Source of the DNA: an uncultured Actinomycetes bacterium
GTDB taxonomy: Bacteria > Actinomycetota > Acidimicrobiia > Acidimicrobiales > RAAP-2
NCBI GenBank assembly: GCA_903900235.1
Contig: CAIUMH010000031.1
Span: 1-64,000, forward strand
Direction: 5' to 3'
Length of the DNA stretch: 64,000 nucleotides
Each line of letters begins with the position of its first letter. Within the stretch, counting starts at the first letter, position 1. The notes under the pieces are model-generated. The model was not told the DNA's origin and ran no database searches. It saw only the letters and a program-made list of their open reading frames with translations. Of this stretch, positions 1 to 8,249 are shown piece by piece. A program made the position numbers and the translations under genes.

Positions 1-905
1 ACCTGACCGCTGGCGATGCTGTCGTTGTGTCGATCATGGAACATCACGCCAACATCGTCCCCTGGCAGATGCTGGCCGAGCGCACCGGCGTCGAGCTTCG
101 GTTCCTCGGCCTCGACGACGAGCTCCGCCTCGATCTGTCGAACCTCGACGAGATGCTCGAGGGGGCCAAGCTCGTCTCGATCACCGCCATGTCCAACGTG
201 CTGGGCACCGTCAACCCGGTCGGCGACCTCGCGAAGGCCGCCCACGCTGTCGGCGCGTTGATCCACATCGACGGAGCACAGGCCGCCCTCCACCTCCCCC
301 ACGACGTTGCCGCTCTCGATATCGACTTCCTGTCGCTCTCGGGTCACAAGATGCTCGGTCCCACCGGCATCGGCATTCTCTGGGGCCGCGCCGAGTTGCT
401 GGCCGACCTCCCTCCCTTCCTCGGTGGCGGCGGGATGATCCTCGACGTGCGCACCGACCGGTTCATCCCGGCCGAGTCCCCTCACCGCTTCGAAGCGGGA
501 ACCCCTCCCATTGCAGAGGCCGTGGGGCTCGCCGAAGCGGTGCGGTACATCGGAGCTCTCGGGATCGATGCCATCCACACCCATGAGGCGATGCTCACCA
601 CCTATGCCCTCGACCGACTCGAGGCGACCTTCGGCGAAGGGATCACGATCTACGGACCACCAGCCGGCCCGAATCGCGGCGGCGTCATCTCCTTCGAGCT
701 CGGCGATGTGCACGCCCACGATGTGGCTCAGATCCTCGACTCAGTCGGCGTCTGCGTCCGGCCCGGCCACCACTGCGCCAAGCCCCTCATGCGCCATCTT
801 GGTGTGTCGGCTGCCGCCAGGGCATCCTTCGGCCCCTACAACGGTCATGATGATGTCGATGCGCTGGTGGCCGGCTTAGAGCAGGCCACTACATTGTTCC
901 TGTGA
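1..905 (+). CDS. sufS: Cysteine desulfurase SufS (5' end outside window)
   Basis: PLP enzyme that takes sulfur from cysteine and passes it to SufU for Fe-S cluster assembly. The frame is open from nt 3, with about 300 of the usual 400 or so residues visible, so the N-terminus lies upstream of the window. Visible marks are the EHHANIVPWQ segment near the left edge, the PLP lysine in SLSGHKMLGPTG (codon at nt 348) and the catalytic cysteine in RPGHHCAKPLM (codon at nt 774). The C-terminus is complete, ending at the TGA at 903-905. sufU follows after 18 nt, so the two are almost certainly co-transcribed. This pair runs opposite to sufD-Rieske-sufC. Confidence 0.95.
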   Translation, partial: LTAGDAVVVSIMEHHANIVPWQMLAERTGVELRFLGLDDELRLDLSNLDEMLEGAKLVSITAMSNVLGTVNPVGDLAKAAHAVGALIHIDGAQAALHLPHDVAALDIDFLSLSGHKMLGPTGIGILWGRAELLADLPPFLGGGGMILDVRTDRFIPAESPHRFEAGTPPIAEAVGLAEAVRYIGALGIDAIHTHEAMLTTYALDRLEATFGEGITIYGPPAGPNRGGVISFELGDVHAHDVAQILDSVGVCVRPGHHCAKPLMRHLGVSAAARASFGPYNGHDDVDALVAGLEQATTLFL

Positions 906-923
906 CCCGCGCCGGAGGTGCCC

Positions 924-1397
924 ATGGCTGACCTTGAAGAGCTCTACCGCGAGATCATCCTCGACCATTACCGCTCACCGAGAAACCGCGGTGAGCTCAC
1001 CGATGAGGCAGCGCTGCGTGCGGAGGGCTTTAATCCACTCTGTGGCGACGAGATCCTCGTCACCCTCCACGTCGATGCCGGTGTTGTCAGCGACATCAAG
1101 ATCTCGGGCCAGGGCTGCTCGATCAGCCAGTCCTCGGCATCGTTGATGTCCGCTGCCGTCAAGGGAAAGACCATTGCGGAGGTCCGCAAGACCATCGACA
1201 CCTTCAAGACGTTGATGACCGTTCACGAGGCTCAGCTCGAGGACTCCGGCGATGCTCCCGAGCCCGAGCCCATCGACCTCCGCAGCCTCGGCGAGCTCGC
1301 TGCGCTCCAGGGGGTCGTCAAGTTCCCCATGCGCATCAAGTGTGCGACCCTCGGCTGGAACACCCTCGCCCAGGCCCTCAACGACGCTTCGCTCTAG
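924..1397 (+). CDS. sufU: Sulfur-transfer scaffold protein SufU
   Basis: Zn-dependent sulfurtransferase of the IscU fold that accepts persulfide sulfur from SufS. The protein is 157 aa, as usual for the family. It opens with the characteristic LYREIILDHYRSPRNRG segment and carries the three cysteines and aspartate expected for the Zn/transfer site: C40 and D42 in NPLCGDE, C65 in GQGCSISQSS, and C140 in RIKCATLGW. ATG 924 is chosen over an in-frame GTG at 918 because GGAGG at 914-918 is well placed for the ATG. It forms a two-gene unit with sufS. Confidence 0.95.
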   Translation: MADLEELYREIILDHYRSPRNRGELTDEAALRAEGFNPLCGDEILVTLHVDAGVVSDIKISGQGCSISQSSASLMSAAVKGKTIAEVRKTIDTFKTLMTVHEAQLEDSGDAPEPEPIDLRSLGELAALQGVVKFPMRIKCATLGWNTLAQALNDASL

Positions 1398-1405
1398 ACG
1401 CAGAT

Positions 1406-1426
1406 GTCCCCGCTAGGCAGCGGGAC
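1406..1426. terminator. Hairpin between convergent sufU and LCP genes
   Basis: GTCCC(C)GCT and AGCGGGAC form a hairpin with one bulged C and an AGGC loop. It lies just after the sufU stop and overlaps the stop codon of the LCP gene. There is no clear U-tract, so it is a plausible but unproven bidirectional terminator. Confidence 0.35.
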
Positions 1427-2705
1427 AAGGCGATGGATCGAAGGGTGGCTGCGTCGTCGTCACCGGTGCAGGACTTCGACCCCCACCTCCGGTCGTCGTG
1501 GCGGGCAGGGTGGTCGGCATCACTGACGGCGGGGCCGGCGTCGAGAGCGAAGTATCGGGAGGAGGCGTGGTGGGTGCCATCAGCTGAGTTCCGAACATCG
1601 ACACAAGTACCTGCTGGGACGCTGGCTGTGTGACGAAGAGCACGTCCCCCCATGTCGACGTGCCAACTCCCGTCGTCGGCAAGGTCTGGGTGGACAGCAC
1701 ACCCGGGTCGATGCTGCGGTAGTGCCACGCCAGATCGATGGCGTCGAGGAACGAGAGGCCGCTGTCAGCCGTCACGCCCTTGGGAATGGATCCGAGGAAG
1801 GAGTTGAGCGCCAACGGATTGAGTTGATTCTTCGCAGCTGAGGTCAGTGCTCGCAGGAATGCCCCCTGACGATGGATCCGTCCGAAATCTGACGAGCCAT
1901 CCGACTCCCACGTTCCGTTCACCAGATACTCATAGTGCCGGCTCCGAGCAACGGCGAGCGCCTGTGTGCCGTCGAGCCGCTGGCAGCCCGGGGTGGTGAT
2001 GGAGAGACCGGAGTAGGCATCTCGAGCCGGATAGGGGAAGTTCATCGAGACCCCGCCGAGAGCGTCAGTGGCCTCAACGAAGCCGGCGAAGTCGACTTGG
2101 ACCACATGGTTGATGGGGATACCGAAGTTGGCTTCGATGATCTGCGCCAATGGACCGGGTCCAGAACCGAAGGCGGTGTTGATGCGATTGAACCGGCCTT
2201 CCGTCGAGGTCAGCGGTCCCATCGACACCATGGTGTCGCGCGGGATCGAGAGGATCTGGGCCGCACCCGACCCGGGGTCGAGATGCCACACCATGACCAC
2301 ATCGCTCCGCTGGCCGGTCACCTGACTTGCCCCAGCCTGCGCGGCCATCTGGCCGGTCAGGCCCGCTCGGGAGTCGGAGCCGACCACCAGCACATTGATC
2401 GGCTGCCCGTCGACCACCGGAGCTAGGCCCGCTACCGAAACGGTCGGGATCTGGCCATAACGCCAACCCAGATACGCCACCGACCCGACACCCACCAACA
2501 CCACCATGACCAGTCCCACGAGCAGCAGCCGACCGATCCGCGGTCTCCGCCGGCTGCGCTTACTCGGCGGTGGTACCGAAGGATCAGTTCCCTCCGACGA
2601 GCGCCCGAGCGTACGGCGGGGCCGTGTCGTCGATTGCATCTCGCCGCCGAGCCTCCGGAGGCCCTCGTACTGGCCCCTGCGAGAGAAATCGTCAGCACGG
2701 GCCAT
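1413..2705 (-). CDS. LytR-CpsA-Psr (LCP) family protein
   Basis: Membrane-anchored phosphotransferase family that attaches glycopolymers to peptidoglycan in Gram-positive bacteria. It is 430 aa: a basic cytoplasmic N-terminus, one membrane segment at about residues 58-80, then an extracytoplasmic LCP domain with INVLVVGSDSR (about 103-113), RSDVVMVWHLD and the SIPRDT motif. The end is a Thr/Pro-rich low-complexity tail. The Asp/Arg residues that bind the polyprenyl pyrophosphate are visible in these motifs. It starts 47 nt after sufC on the same strand and may be read from the suf transcript, although its function is unrelated. The exact glycopolymer cannot be told from sequence. Confidence 0.88.
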   Translation of the reverse strand: MARADDFSRRGQYEGLRRLGGEMQSTTRPRRTLGRSSEGTDPSVPPPSKRSRRRPRIGRLLLVGLVMVVLVGVGSVAYLGWRYGQIPTVSVAGLAPVVDGQPINVLVVGSDSRAGLTGQMAAQAGASQVTGQRSDVVMVWHLDPGSGAAQILSIPRDTMVSMGPLTSTEGRFNRINTAFGSGPGPLAQIIEANFGIPINHVVQVDFAGFVEATDALGGVSMNFPYPARDAYSGLSITTPGCQRLDGTQALAVARSRHYEYLVNGTWESDGSSDFGRIHRQGAFLRALTSAAKNQLNPLALNSFLGSIPKGVTADSGLSFLDAIDLAWHYRSIDPGVLSTQTLPTTGVGTSTWGDVLFVTQPASQQVLVSMFGTQLMAPTTPPPDTSLSTPAPPSVMPTTLPATTTGGGGRSPAPVTTTQPPFDPSPCPAA

Positions 2706-2752
2706 GAGCTCAACCTACCAATAGCCCTCGCGCTGGCCTTGTCGGCGCGACC

Positions 2753-3475
2753 TCAGGAGGAGAAGGCGGTGTAGCCGGTCTCTTCGAGGCGCGATGCCAT
2801 CTCTGGACCACCCGTTTCGACAATCCGACCGCCGACGAGCACATGGATCATGTCGGCTCGCAGCTCGTCGAGAAGGCGGTTGAAGTGGGTGATGGCCAGG
2901 ACGCCAAGTCCCCATTCACGGGTCGCCTCCTCAATACGCCGTGAGACCGCCCCCAAGGCATCAACATCAAGACCAGAATCAATCTCGTCGAGAATGGCGA
3001 TCGCCGGACGCAGGGTGGCGAGTTGAACGATCTCATTGCGCTTCGCTTCCCCTCCAGAGAGGTCCACGTTCATCGGCCGATCGAGGAGCTCAGGCCGGAG
3101 ACCAACCATTGCCGCCTCCGAAGCGAGTCGCTCGACGACGTCTGCCGGAGGAATTCCTGCGGCCACCATGGCGTCCTTGAGATGGACACCGGGGACTTCA
3201 ATGGGCTGCTGGAGCGCCAGAAAGAGTCCCGCCTGCGCCCGCTCCGCCGGCTCGGCACCCACCAGCTCGACGCCGTCGAGGAGGATCGATCCACTGGTGA
3301 TCGTGTAGCCCGGCCGCCCCATGAGGGCATGGGCCAGCGTCGACTTGCCCGAGCCATTGGGGCCCATGATGACGTGAACCTCACCGCTGCGAACCTCGAG
3401 GTCCACGCCGGTCAGCACCTCGCGGCCTGCGACCTCGGCACGAAGTCCCGAAACCCTCAAGACATGCTCAGCCAT
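2753..3475 (-). CDS. sufC: Fe-S assembly ATPase SufC
   Basis: Cytosolic ABC-type ATPase of the SufBCD scaffold. It is 240 aa with Walker A GPNGSGKST at residues 38-46, the SufC-type signature LSGGEAKRNE, Walker B AIAILDEID followed by SGLDVDAL, and the switch His in ITHFNR. It lacks membrane segments, as expected for SufC. The start codon overlaps the stop of the upstream Rieske gene (TGATG), indicating translational coupling in the order sufD-Rieske-sufC. Confidence 0.96.
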   Translation of the reverse strand: MAEHVLRVSGLRAEVAGREVLTGVDLEVRSGEVHVIMGPNGSGKSTLAHALMGRPGYTITSGSILLDGVELVGAEPAERAQAGLFLALQQPIEVPGVHLKDAMVAAGIPPADVVERLASEAAMVGLRPELLDRPMNVDLSGGEAKRNEIVQLATLRPAIAILDEIDSGLDVDALGAVSRRIEEATREWGLGVLAITHFNRLLDELRADMIHVLVGGRIVETGGPEMASRLEETGYTAFSS

Positions 3476-3786
3476 CAGACCTCCACCTCGACCGTGCCAT
3501 CGACCACGGTGACGACATAGGTGGCCACGGGCTTGGTGGCCGGGAAGGAGCTGGGCTCACCAGTGACCAGGTCGAACATCGCACCATGGCGAGCGCACTC
3601 GATCTCACGCTGCTCGACGAGCACTTCGCCCTCGGAGAGTGAGAAATCCTCATGACTGCAACGATCAGCGAGACACAACACGTCGTCACCGACACGCACG
3701 ACGCAGAGGCGAGCTCCCTCGACATCGAAGCGTCGCGCCGTTCCATCGACGAGCTCGTCGAGCTGGCAGAGAGCCACGCTGGTCAT
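3475..3786 (-). CDS. Rieske [2Fe-2S] ferredoxin-like protein of the suf operon
   Basis: Small soluble Rieske protein, 103 aa, close to the size of non-heme-iron oxygenase ferredoxins. The cluster ligands are complete: C43-x-H45 in DRCSHED and C64-x2-H67 in ECARHGAMFD. It has no signal peptide or membrane segment. It overlaps both neighbours (ATGA with sufD, TGATG with sufC). A Rieske gene between sufD and sufC is a recurrent actinobacterial arrangement, and an electron-transfer role in cluster assembly is inferred from that position only. Confidence 0.92.
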   Translation of the reverse strand: MTSVALCQLDELVDGTARRFDVEGARLCVVRVGDDVLCLADRCSHEDFSLSEGEVLVEQREIECARHGAMFDLVTGEPSSFPATKPVATYVVTVVDGTVEVEV

Positions 3787-5018
3787 CCGACCTCGATCCC
3801 TGCGAGCCGGCGCTCGATGTCGGCGGAGATCACTGGGCCGGCCGGACCGACGTCGGCGCGCTCGAGGAGGTCGGCGAAGAATCCCCGAACCAACAGGCGC
3901 TCGGCGGCTGGACGATCGATACCACGAGACTCGAGGTAATAGCGCTGGTCCTCATCGATGGGTCCAACGGTCGACGCGTGGCTGCAGCGAACATCATTCT
4001 CTGAGATATCGAGGTTCGGCACGCTGTCGGCGTGCGCCGTCTCGGAGAGGACCAGGTTGTGGTTCGACTGATTGGCACTGGACTTCACCGCTCCATGACG
4101 CATCCGGATGAGCCCCGTGTAGACCGATCGGGAGGTGTCGGCCACCGCCCCCTTGCAGAGCAGGTTGCTGATCGTCCTGGGGGCCACGTGGTCCTGCATG
4201 GTGCGAAGGTCGTGGATCTGCTCACCGTCGCCGAGATAGGTGGAGCGCAGCGTGCTCGAGGCCCCTTGGCCAGCAAGGACGGTGTCGGCACGCAGTCGGT
4301 CGTAGTGGGCACCGAGACCGGCCGTCAGCTCATTGATGGCTCCGTCGCGCCCCACGATGGCGTTGATGGTGGCGAGATGCCAGGCCGACCGGCCAAGCAG
4401 CTGTACTGACCCGAAGCTCAAATTGGCACCGTCAGCGACGAAGAGCTCGGCCACCGGGAGGCTCAGGACCTCGCCGTCACCCCCAACGTGAACTTCGAGG
4501 ACCGTGGCGATGGCACCCTCACCGAGCCGGACGATGGTGTGGCCCGAGGCGATACCAGATCCGACGTGCCGGACGATCACGATGGGCTCGGTCACCATGG
4601 CGCCGCGCTCGACGTCGATCACCACCCCATCGGGTGTCGTCGCCATCGACAGGGCGACGATGGGGTCCGATGTCGAGGTAGCAGCATTGAGGACGTTGGC
4701 ACCCTCGGGATGCGCCGAGAGGGCGGTGATGGTCACCCCAGCGGGGGCCACCGCCGATCCAATGGCTCCATCGCGTCGAATCTCGATGACCGCGCCGGCA
4801 CCGGCAAGGAGAGCCGGAGGGACGATCCCGTCTCCGGATTCTCCCGGTTCTAAGTAGCGCTCGAGCTCAAGATCGTCGATGGGCGAGTACCGCCAGACCT
4901 CGTCGCGCGAGGTTGGAAGACCGAGCACATCAAGGTGGGCTGCTGCCTCGGCTCGGCGCTCGACGAGCCAACTTGGCCCACCAAGGGAAGCCAGGACGTC
5001 GGTGGACACGAGGGGCAC
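3783..5018 (-). CDS. sufD: Fe-S assembly protein SufD
   Basis: Beta-helix scaffold subunit of SufBC2D. It is 411 aa with the conserved SufB/D core towards the C-terminus, including the KSSANQSNHNLVLSE and CSHASTVGPIDEDQRYYLESRGI segments typical of SufD. It starts at a GTG preceded by AAAGG. Its last codons overlap the Rieske start by 4 nt. In most actinobacteria sufB lies directly upstream; here sufB is about 3.2 kb away, so this operon needs its own promoter in the 133-nt gap shared with the divergent crotonase gene. Confidence 0.93.
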   Translation of the reverse strand: MPLVSTDVLASLGGPSWLVERRAEAAAHLDVLGLPTSRDEVWRYSPIDDLELERYLEPGESGDGIVPPALLAGAGAVIEIRRDGAIGSAVAPAGVTITALSAHPEGANVLNAATSTSDPIVALSMATTPDGVVIDVERGAMVTEPIVIVRHVGSGIASGHTIVRLGEGAIATVLEVHVGGDGEVLSLPVAELFVADGANLSFGSVQLLGRSAWHLATINAIVGRDGAINELTAGLGAHYDRLRADTVLAGQGASSTLRSTYLGDGEQIHDLRTMQDHVAPRTISNLLCKGAVADTSRSVYTGLIRMRHGAVKSSANQSNHNLVLSETAHADSVPNLDISENDVRCSHASTVGPIDEDQRYYLESRGIDRPAAERLLVRGFFADLLERADVGPAGPVISADIERRLAGIEVG

Positions 5019-5151
5019 GGTGACGGGGCCTTTCAGAGTGAAGAGTGAGCGAGGTGAGCCCTCTCGACTCTAGCGGCGCGGCACCATCCTCAGGCGGTGC
5101 TCCTGAGGTGTCTGGCCTAGGCTGAATGCCCAGCCCTTCAGAGGAGGTCCC

Positions 5152-5997
5152 GTGGCACCAGCAGCGTTCAACTCGCCCGTCCTGAGCATCGAGGTCGAGG
5201 GCCATCTCGGCTTCCTGCGCCTTGCTCGCCCCGAAGCCGGTAATGCCATGGGGCCCGCGTTCTGGTCAGACTTGCCCCTGGCAGTAGAGGCACTGTGTGA
5301 GGACGATGCCGTGCGCTGCATCGTGCTCACGGCCGAGGGGAAGCACTTCTCAGTGGGCCTCGACCTCAAGGCCATGGCCGGGTCGCTCGTCTCTCCCGAT
5401 GGCGGAGGTGGCACATCGAGCCAGGCCAGCCGGAACATCTCACTGAACCGAAACATCAAGTCGATGCAGGCCTCGATCTCGGCCCTGGCAGAGTGTCGGG
5501 TGCCCGTCATTGCTGCCGTCCACGGTTGGTGCATCGGCGGTGGCGTCGACCTGATCGCCGCCTGTGACATTCGCGTTGCGTCGGACGACGCCAAGTTCTC
5601 CGTCCGCGAGGCCAAGGTAGCCATCGTGGCCGATATCGGAAGCCTCCAGCGCCTTCCGAAGATCATCGGAGCGGGCCACGTTGCCGAGCTGGCCCTCACT
5701 GGCAAGGACATCGACGCCGATCGGGCTGCCACGATCGGTCTGGTGAACCATGTCGCCGCAGGGGGTGCCGAGGGCGTGGCGGCGCTGGCCCGACAGATCG
5801 CCGACGAGATTGCGGTCAACTCTCCACTCGCAGTTGAGGGCACCAAGGCTGTGTTGGCCGCCAATGACGGACGAACTGTGGCCGAGGGCCTCGAGTACGT
5901 GGCCGACTTCAACACCCTCTACATCAACTCCAACGACCTCATCGAGGCGATGACCTCGTTCATGGAAAAGCGCCCGGGAAACTACACCGGCACCTGA
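5152..5997 (+). CDS. Crotonase-family protein, dienoyl-CoA isomerase type
   Basis: Crotonase fold, 281 aa, with the oxyanion-hole segment KHFSVGLDLKAMAG and GWCIGGGVDLIAACDIR. Where enoyl-CoA hydratases carry Glu after GGG this protein has Asp (GGGVD). It also has Glu in FSVREAK and a second Asp in VADIGSLQRLPKIIG. That Asp/Glu/Asp set matches the catalytic triad of delta3,5-delta2,4-dienoyl-CoA isomerase (ECH1), so double-bond isomerisation of unsaturated acyl-CoA is more likely than hydration. GTG 5152 follows GAGGAGG at good spacing. It is divergent from sufD and appears single. Family certain, substrate inferred. Confidence 0.85.
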   Translation: MAPAAFNSPVLSIEVEGHLGFLRLARPEAGNAMGPAFWSDLPLAVEALCEDDAVRCIVLTAEGKHFSVGLDLKAMAGSLVSPDGGGGTSSQASRNISLNRNIKSMQASISALAECRVPVIAAVHGWCIGGGVDLIAACDIRVASDDAKFSVREAKVAIVADIGSLQRLPKIIGAGHVAELALTGKDIDADRAATIGLVNHVAAGGAEGVAALARQIADEIAVNSPLAVEGTKAVLAANDGRTVAEGLEYVADFNTLYINSNDLIEAMTSFMEKRPGNYTGT

Positions 5998-6034
5998 TCG
6001 TCAGAACGGTCCCGCGGCGACCGCCGGATGCTGT

Positions 6035-6382
6035 TCAGCGGCCGAACCGCCACCAGCGGCGGCCTTCGCTGGCGGCATCCTTTGCCTTTTCCGCTTGGAC
6101 CTCGGCCAGCACCTCGCCAGCGATACCGTTGACGATGTCCTCGGCTGAGTCGAGCACGGCGGCAATGTCCTCTGGCGCACCTTGTGGCTCAGGTCCCACC
6201 GGCGGCTCGATCAACGACCCGTGCGACCACCCGACATCGGCGAGGCGGGGGGCATAGGCGGAGCACCCATCAGGGCAGCGCCATGGGGCCTCAGGCGCAA
6301 GGTCGAGCTGGCAGAACCGCGCTACCTCTCCTGAGCCATAGGTCCTTGACTGGAAGTGCTTGCAACCCTCGCGCATCGCCAT
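6035..6382 (-). CDS. Conserved hypothetical protein, Cys-containing N-terminus
   Basis: About 115 aa, function not recognised. The N-terminal half has four cysteines: REGCKHF, ARFCQLD, then PWRCPDGCSAY. The spacing suggests a small metal-binding or structural knob. The C-terminal half is acidic and helical (EDIAAVLDSAEDIVNGIAGEVLAEVQAEKAKDA) and ends in RRWWRFGR. The start is ambiguous between ATG 6382 and ATG 6376; neither has a strong ribosome site. The gene is divergent from the acetyltransferase, 62 nt away. The regular Cys pattern and codon use argue that it is real. Confidence 0.7.
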   Translation of the reverse strand: MAMREGCKHFQSRTYGSGEVARFCQLDLAPEAPWRCPDGCSAYAPRLADVGWSHGSLIEPPVGPEPQGAPEDIAAVLDSAEDIVNGIAGEVLAEVQAEKAKDAASEGRRWWRFGR

Positions 6383-6444
6383 GACCCCATCGTGCCATCT
6401 CGCGGCCACGGAACCGCATCATCTCGTGTCGATAGGATCGCCGC

Positions 6445-7074
6445 ATGGCCAGACGTTCCCTCGAGATTGCGTCCTCTCTTGATTCGGCTGCGGAGATCGA
6501 TGAGGCCGCCATGGTCGCCGCTCGGGCCTTCTATACCGATCCGTTCTTCATTCATCTCGCCCCCCCTGCTCTGCTGCGCGCCCGAGGGATGGCCATCTAC
6601 ATGCGGACGATGCTGCGCCACCTCGGCCCCAAAGGGTTGATTATGAACGCCCGGCACCAGGGGCACATCGTGGGCGTCGGAGCCTGGGTGGCTCCCGACG
6701 GATATCCCTATCCGGCTGGTCAGCAGGTCCGCCAACTGGTGGGGACGGCTCATGCGTTCTTGCCGAGACCGCAGATGATGCCCGATGGCATGCGCTACAT
6801 GCGGGCCATCGAGAAGGTCCACCCAAAAGGACCCCTGTGGTATCTGGCCGTCCTCGCCGCCGATCCGGAGTTTCAACGCTCCGGCGTCGGTGCCGCCCTG
6901 GTCGAACCCATCCTCGAGCGTTGCGACACCGAAGGGATTGACGCCTATCTCGAGACCCAGAAGGAAGACAATCTCGCGTACTACCGCCGCTTTGGGTTCG
7001 AAGTCGTCGACCGGCTCCGCCCGGTCAGCGACGGCCCGCCGCTCTGGACAATGCGGCGAACCTCACACGGCTGA
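6445..7074 (+). CDS. GNAT family N-acetyltransferase
   Basis: 209 aa. The acetyl-CoA-binding motif A is clear: LAVLAADPEFQRSGVGAALVEPILERC with the Q/R-x-x-G-x-G/A P-loop, followed by AYLETQKEDNLAYYRRFGFEVVDR, the usual motif B. The N-terminus (MVAARAFYTDPFFIHLAP) matches GNATs that act on small amines or antibiotics, but the acceptor cannot be predicted. It is a single gene on plus; no co-transcribed partner follows. Confidence 0.85.
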   Translation: MARRSLEIASSLDSAAEIDEAAMVAARAFYTDPFFIHLAPPALLRARGMAIYMRTMLRHLGPKGLIMNARHQGHIVGVGAWVAPDGYPYPAGQQVRQLVGTAHAFLPRPQMMPDGMRYMRAIEKVHPKGPLWYLAVLAADPEFQRSGVGAALVEPILERCDTEGIDAYLETQKEDNLAYYRRFGFEVVDRLRPVSDGPPLWTMRRTSHG

Positions 7075-7945
7075 CGAAGTGACTGGCAGCCCACGCGCAA
7101 ACTGCCACGAAGAAAGAGGCCCTCAGTGGCCGACCGGAGGCTGCGTCGAGACCCAGGTGCCAAGACCCTGAGATGCTCGCCACCCTCTCAACCCGGCAGC
7201 CCTGCGAGTCTCGGAGTGCTCCTTGTTTGATCATCATTCCTGCCCGGCCACCCGGATGAATCAGCTCGTGAAGCGATCTTGGTCGGATAGATAACCTCCC
7301 AAGGTGTCTCCCCCCGCCTCGCCTTCGAGAGTCACGGTCCTGAGCGAAGTGCGCTCCCGGCTCGGCGAGGAGCGTGCAACGCCTCGATGACTGCCCTGGA
7401 TTGCTGTGCCCCTCGCAGCATTCGTCGTGATCGGGTGCATGTGAATTGACCTCGCCGTGACGGCGACTACTCCAACGAACGGCGACAGCGGCGGGCACGT
7501 ATGGGGGCCATGGCAGTTGCGCTCCCAACTGCTCCCGAGCCTGAGAGGCATTGCCCTACCCGCGACCCTCTGAGCGATCGGGGGTCACGGCGATGCGCAG
7601 CCTCGGGGTGAGAAATCTGATGGTGTTCACCCCATCGATCGTCACTGCAGCGTAGGCCGATCCCCGACTCTCCGAGATCGGTCAGGCAGGAGCACGGCCC
7701 TCTTCGCCGCAGCGCACCCCTCGCTCGTCACGCCGCTTGACCACCTTCCCCTCGCCGTGCCCTCCGCTGCATCGGGAAGCTTCTCTCAGTGGAATGCCCT
7801 GGCCTCTCGATGGATGCTCGCGGGCCATGGACCGCGCCCGGCAGGCGGCGGGCCAACGAGTTGGCCGCGCTCCGCGTCGTCGCCACGACTCGGTCTCGCT
7901 CTCCCGCACACTCGCGTCTCGCAGGTTTCACGAACGAGGACGACC
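7075..7945. other. Gene-less stretch of about 870 bp, probably decayed
   Basis: No frame in this stretch gives a recognisable protein; short open frames on both strands have mixed composition typical of chance frames. It leads straight into the surviving tail of a membrane-protein gene (7946-8218), so it may hold degraded upstream parts of that gene. I saw no tRNA, terminator with U-tract or repeat in it. Confidence 0.5.
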
Positions 7946-8218
7946 ATCAGCATCGACGTGTCGCGCATCGGGGTCCCCGGTGTGATCAAGGCCAGCTACT
8001 TCCCGTGGTGGCACGTGGCCGGTGCACAGGGTCCCTGGCGGATCGCACCCAATGCCATGGACGTCGTCCCCACCACACACCACGTCGTAGCCAGCGTCGG
8101 TCCTCGCGCCATCGATGCTGTCGCACGCGGGATCTCGATCGTCGCCATCGTTGGCGCGGTCGCACTACTCCTCGTCGACCGTCGCCGACGCAACGCCGCC
8201 ATGACCAGCGCTCGGTAG
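7946..8218 (+). pseudogene. C-terminal remnant of a large polytopic membrane protein
   Basis: About 90 codons ending at a normal stop. The segment GVIKASYFPWWHVAGAQG followed by GPWRIAPNAMDVVPTTHHV and a final hydrophobic helix (ISIVAIVGAVALLLVDRRRR) matches the conserved tail of large actinobacterial membrane proteins related to YfhO-type glycosyltransferases (family form roughly SYFPNW, GPYR, PNLMVVVPT). The upstream frame, although open, is unrelated in composition, and the hundreds of residues with membrane helices that should precede it are absent. I therefore read it as the end of a truncated, decayed gene. Family assignment is from memory of the motif. Confidence 0.55.
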
Positions 8219-8249
8219 ACGCCCGAGCGGATCCCAACGGGATCGATGG

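Noticed and set aside
7986-8237. Minus-strand frames rich in Arg/Trp
   Set aside because: Complement of the membrane-protein remnant; composition is an artefact of Ala/Val/Pro codons on the other strand.
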